DNA of 5,450 nucleotides from Candidatus Acetothermia bacterium (GTDB lineage: Bacteria > Bipolaricaulota > Bipolaricaulia > Bipolaricaulales > Bipolaricaulaceae): contig PUMC01000047.1 of the NCBI GenBank assembly GCA_003552425.1, positions 1-5,450 of the forward strand, written 5' to 3'. The notes below the pieces were generated by a model. It searched no databases. It was given only the letters and a program-made list of their open reading frames with translations, and had not been told where the DNA came from. The position numbers and the translations under genes were made by a program. Positions 5,009 through 5,450 of this stretch are shown one piece after another. The first letter of the stretch is position 1; the number at the start of each line of letters is the position of its first letter.

Positions 5009-5450
5009 TCACGGCACCATAGGTAGGCAGCTCAGCGCTTCCTGCAGGCGTTCGTCGCAACCCTGGGGTTCCTCCAACGTGCCCGCCAAGTACGCCGCGT
5101 AAGCACCAAGGTCGAAGTGCCCATGGCCACTCAACGAGAACACAATCGTCTTTGCCTGGACCGCCTCTCTGCATGCGAGGGCCTCATCGATCACCGCTCT
5201 GATGGCGTGTGTGGGCTCGGGGGCGGGGATGAACCCCTCCGTACGCGCAAACTCCAGCCCCGCCGCAAAGGCGGGGATCTGATCGTACGCCTGCGCCTCG
5301 ACAAGGCCCCGCTCCACGAGCGCACAGATGATGGGCGCCATCCCATGGTAGCGAAGGCCTCCCGCGTGAAGTGGCGGGGGAACGAACGCATGCCCCAGGG
5401 TGAACATCTTGAGGAGCGGGGTCGTACAAGCCGTGTCGCCGAAATCGTAG
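5009..5450 (-). CDS. trpB: Tryptophan synthase beta chain, TrpB2 type, partial (5' end beyond the right edge)
   Basis: The last 146 residues of a PLP-dependent tryptophan synthase beta chain, which joins indole and serine. The frame is open to the right edge, so the first Met visible at 5407 is internal. The visible part begins [20 protein letters not shown]. It contains [17 protein letters not shown] (23-39 of the visible part), [16 protein letters not shown] (68-83) and [11 protein letters not shown] (107-117). The LRYHG and SGHGHFD motifs mark the TrpB2 group, where TrpB1 has LDYPG and SGRGDKD. The glutamate in the EGFIPAPE segment and the serine of SGHGHFD lie at the cofactor and active-site end. 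The PLP lysine and glycine loop lie outside the window. The gene converges on hypB with 15 bases between stops. Its link to the hydrogenase genes is probably only positional. Confidence 0.93.
   Translation of the reverse strand, partial: YDFGDTACTTPLLKMFTLGHAFVPPPLHAGGLRYHGMAPIICALVERGLVEAQAYDQIPAFAAGLEFARTEGFIPAPEPTHAIRAVIDEALACREAVQAKTIVFSLSGHGHFDLGAYAAYLAGTLEEPQGCDERLQEALSCLPMVP

Noticed and set aside
1..5450. CRISPR array, tRNA or rRNA gene, or insertion sequence
   Set aside because: No regularly spaced direct repeats, tRNA- or rRNA-like sequence, transposase frame or terminal inverted repeats were seen. Nearly all of the window is explained by protein genes.

Overview
The window is a dense, GC-rich stretch that reads as bacterial DNA: the first genes have -35/-10 promoters, internal genes have strong Shine-Dalgarno (SD) sequences, and genes overlap by a few bases. 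The species cannot be fixed from the sequence. An anaerobic, possibly thermophilic bacterium carrying archaeal-like hydrogenase genes is my inference.

Positions 1-4160, minus strand: one tightly packed operon, read from right to left. It encodes, in order, MrpE, MrpF, MrpG, a DUF4040/MbhD protein, an MbhE protein, MrpB, MrpC, MrpD and the start of an MbhI-like protein cut by the left edge. This is the order mbhA-B-C-D-E-F-G-H-I of the archaeal membrane-bound [NiFe] hydrogenase (MBH) family, and it differs from a free-standing Mrp antiporter operon, which starts with a large fused MrpA. The visible genes form the ion-pumping membrane module. The hydrogenase or redox module (mbhJ-N equivalents) is expected just beyond position 1 but is not seen. 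Almost every junction is a stop/start overlap, so the subunits are probably translationally coupled. For three genes the SD position favours a shorter start than the longest reading frame.

Positions 4161-4339: a divergent spacer. It holds a near-consensus promoter for the membrane operon and a weaker candidate promoter for hypB. Both place the -10 element so close to the ATG that leaderless or nearly leaderless transcripts are predicted, in line with the lack of an SD before these two genes.

Positions 4340-4993, plus strand: hypB, the nickel-inserting GTPase of [NiFe] hydrogenase maturation, of the short archaeal-like type. It supports the hydrogenase reading of the neighbouring operon.

Positions 5009-5450, minus strand: the C-terminal part of a TrpB2-type tryptophan synthase beta chain, converging on hypB and running off the right edge. 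A hairpin between the two stop codons may terminate both transcripts.

The genes would fit a hydrogenase or related complex that couples electron transfer to Na+ and/or H+ transport, with HypB maturing its nickel site. No clearly new system is visible. The points most worth a second look are the missing ion-pathway residues in MrpD and the leaderless divergent promoters.
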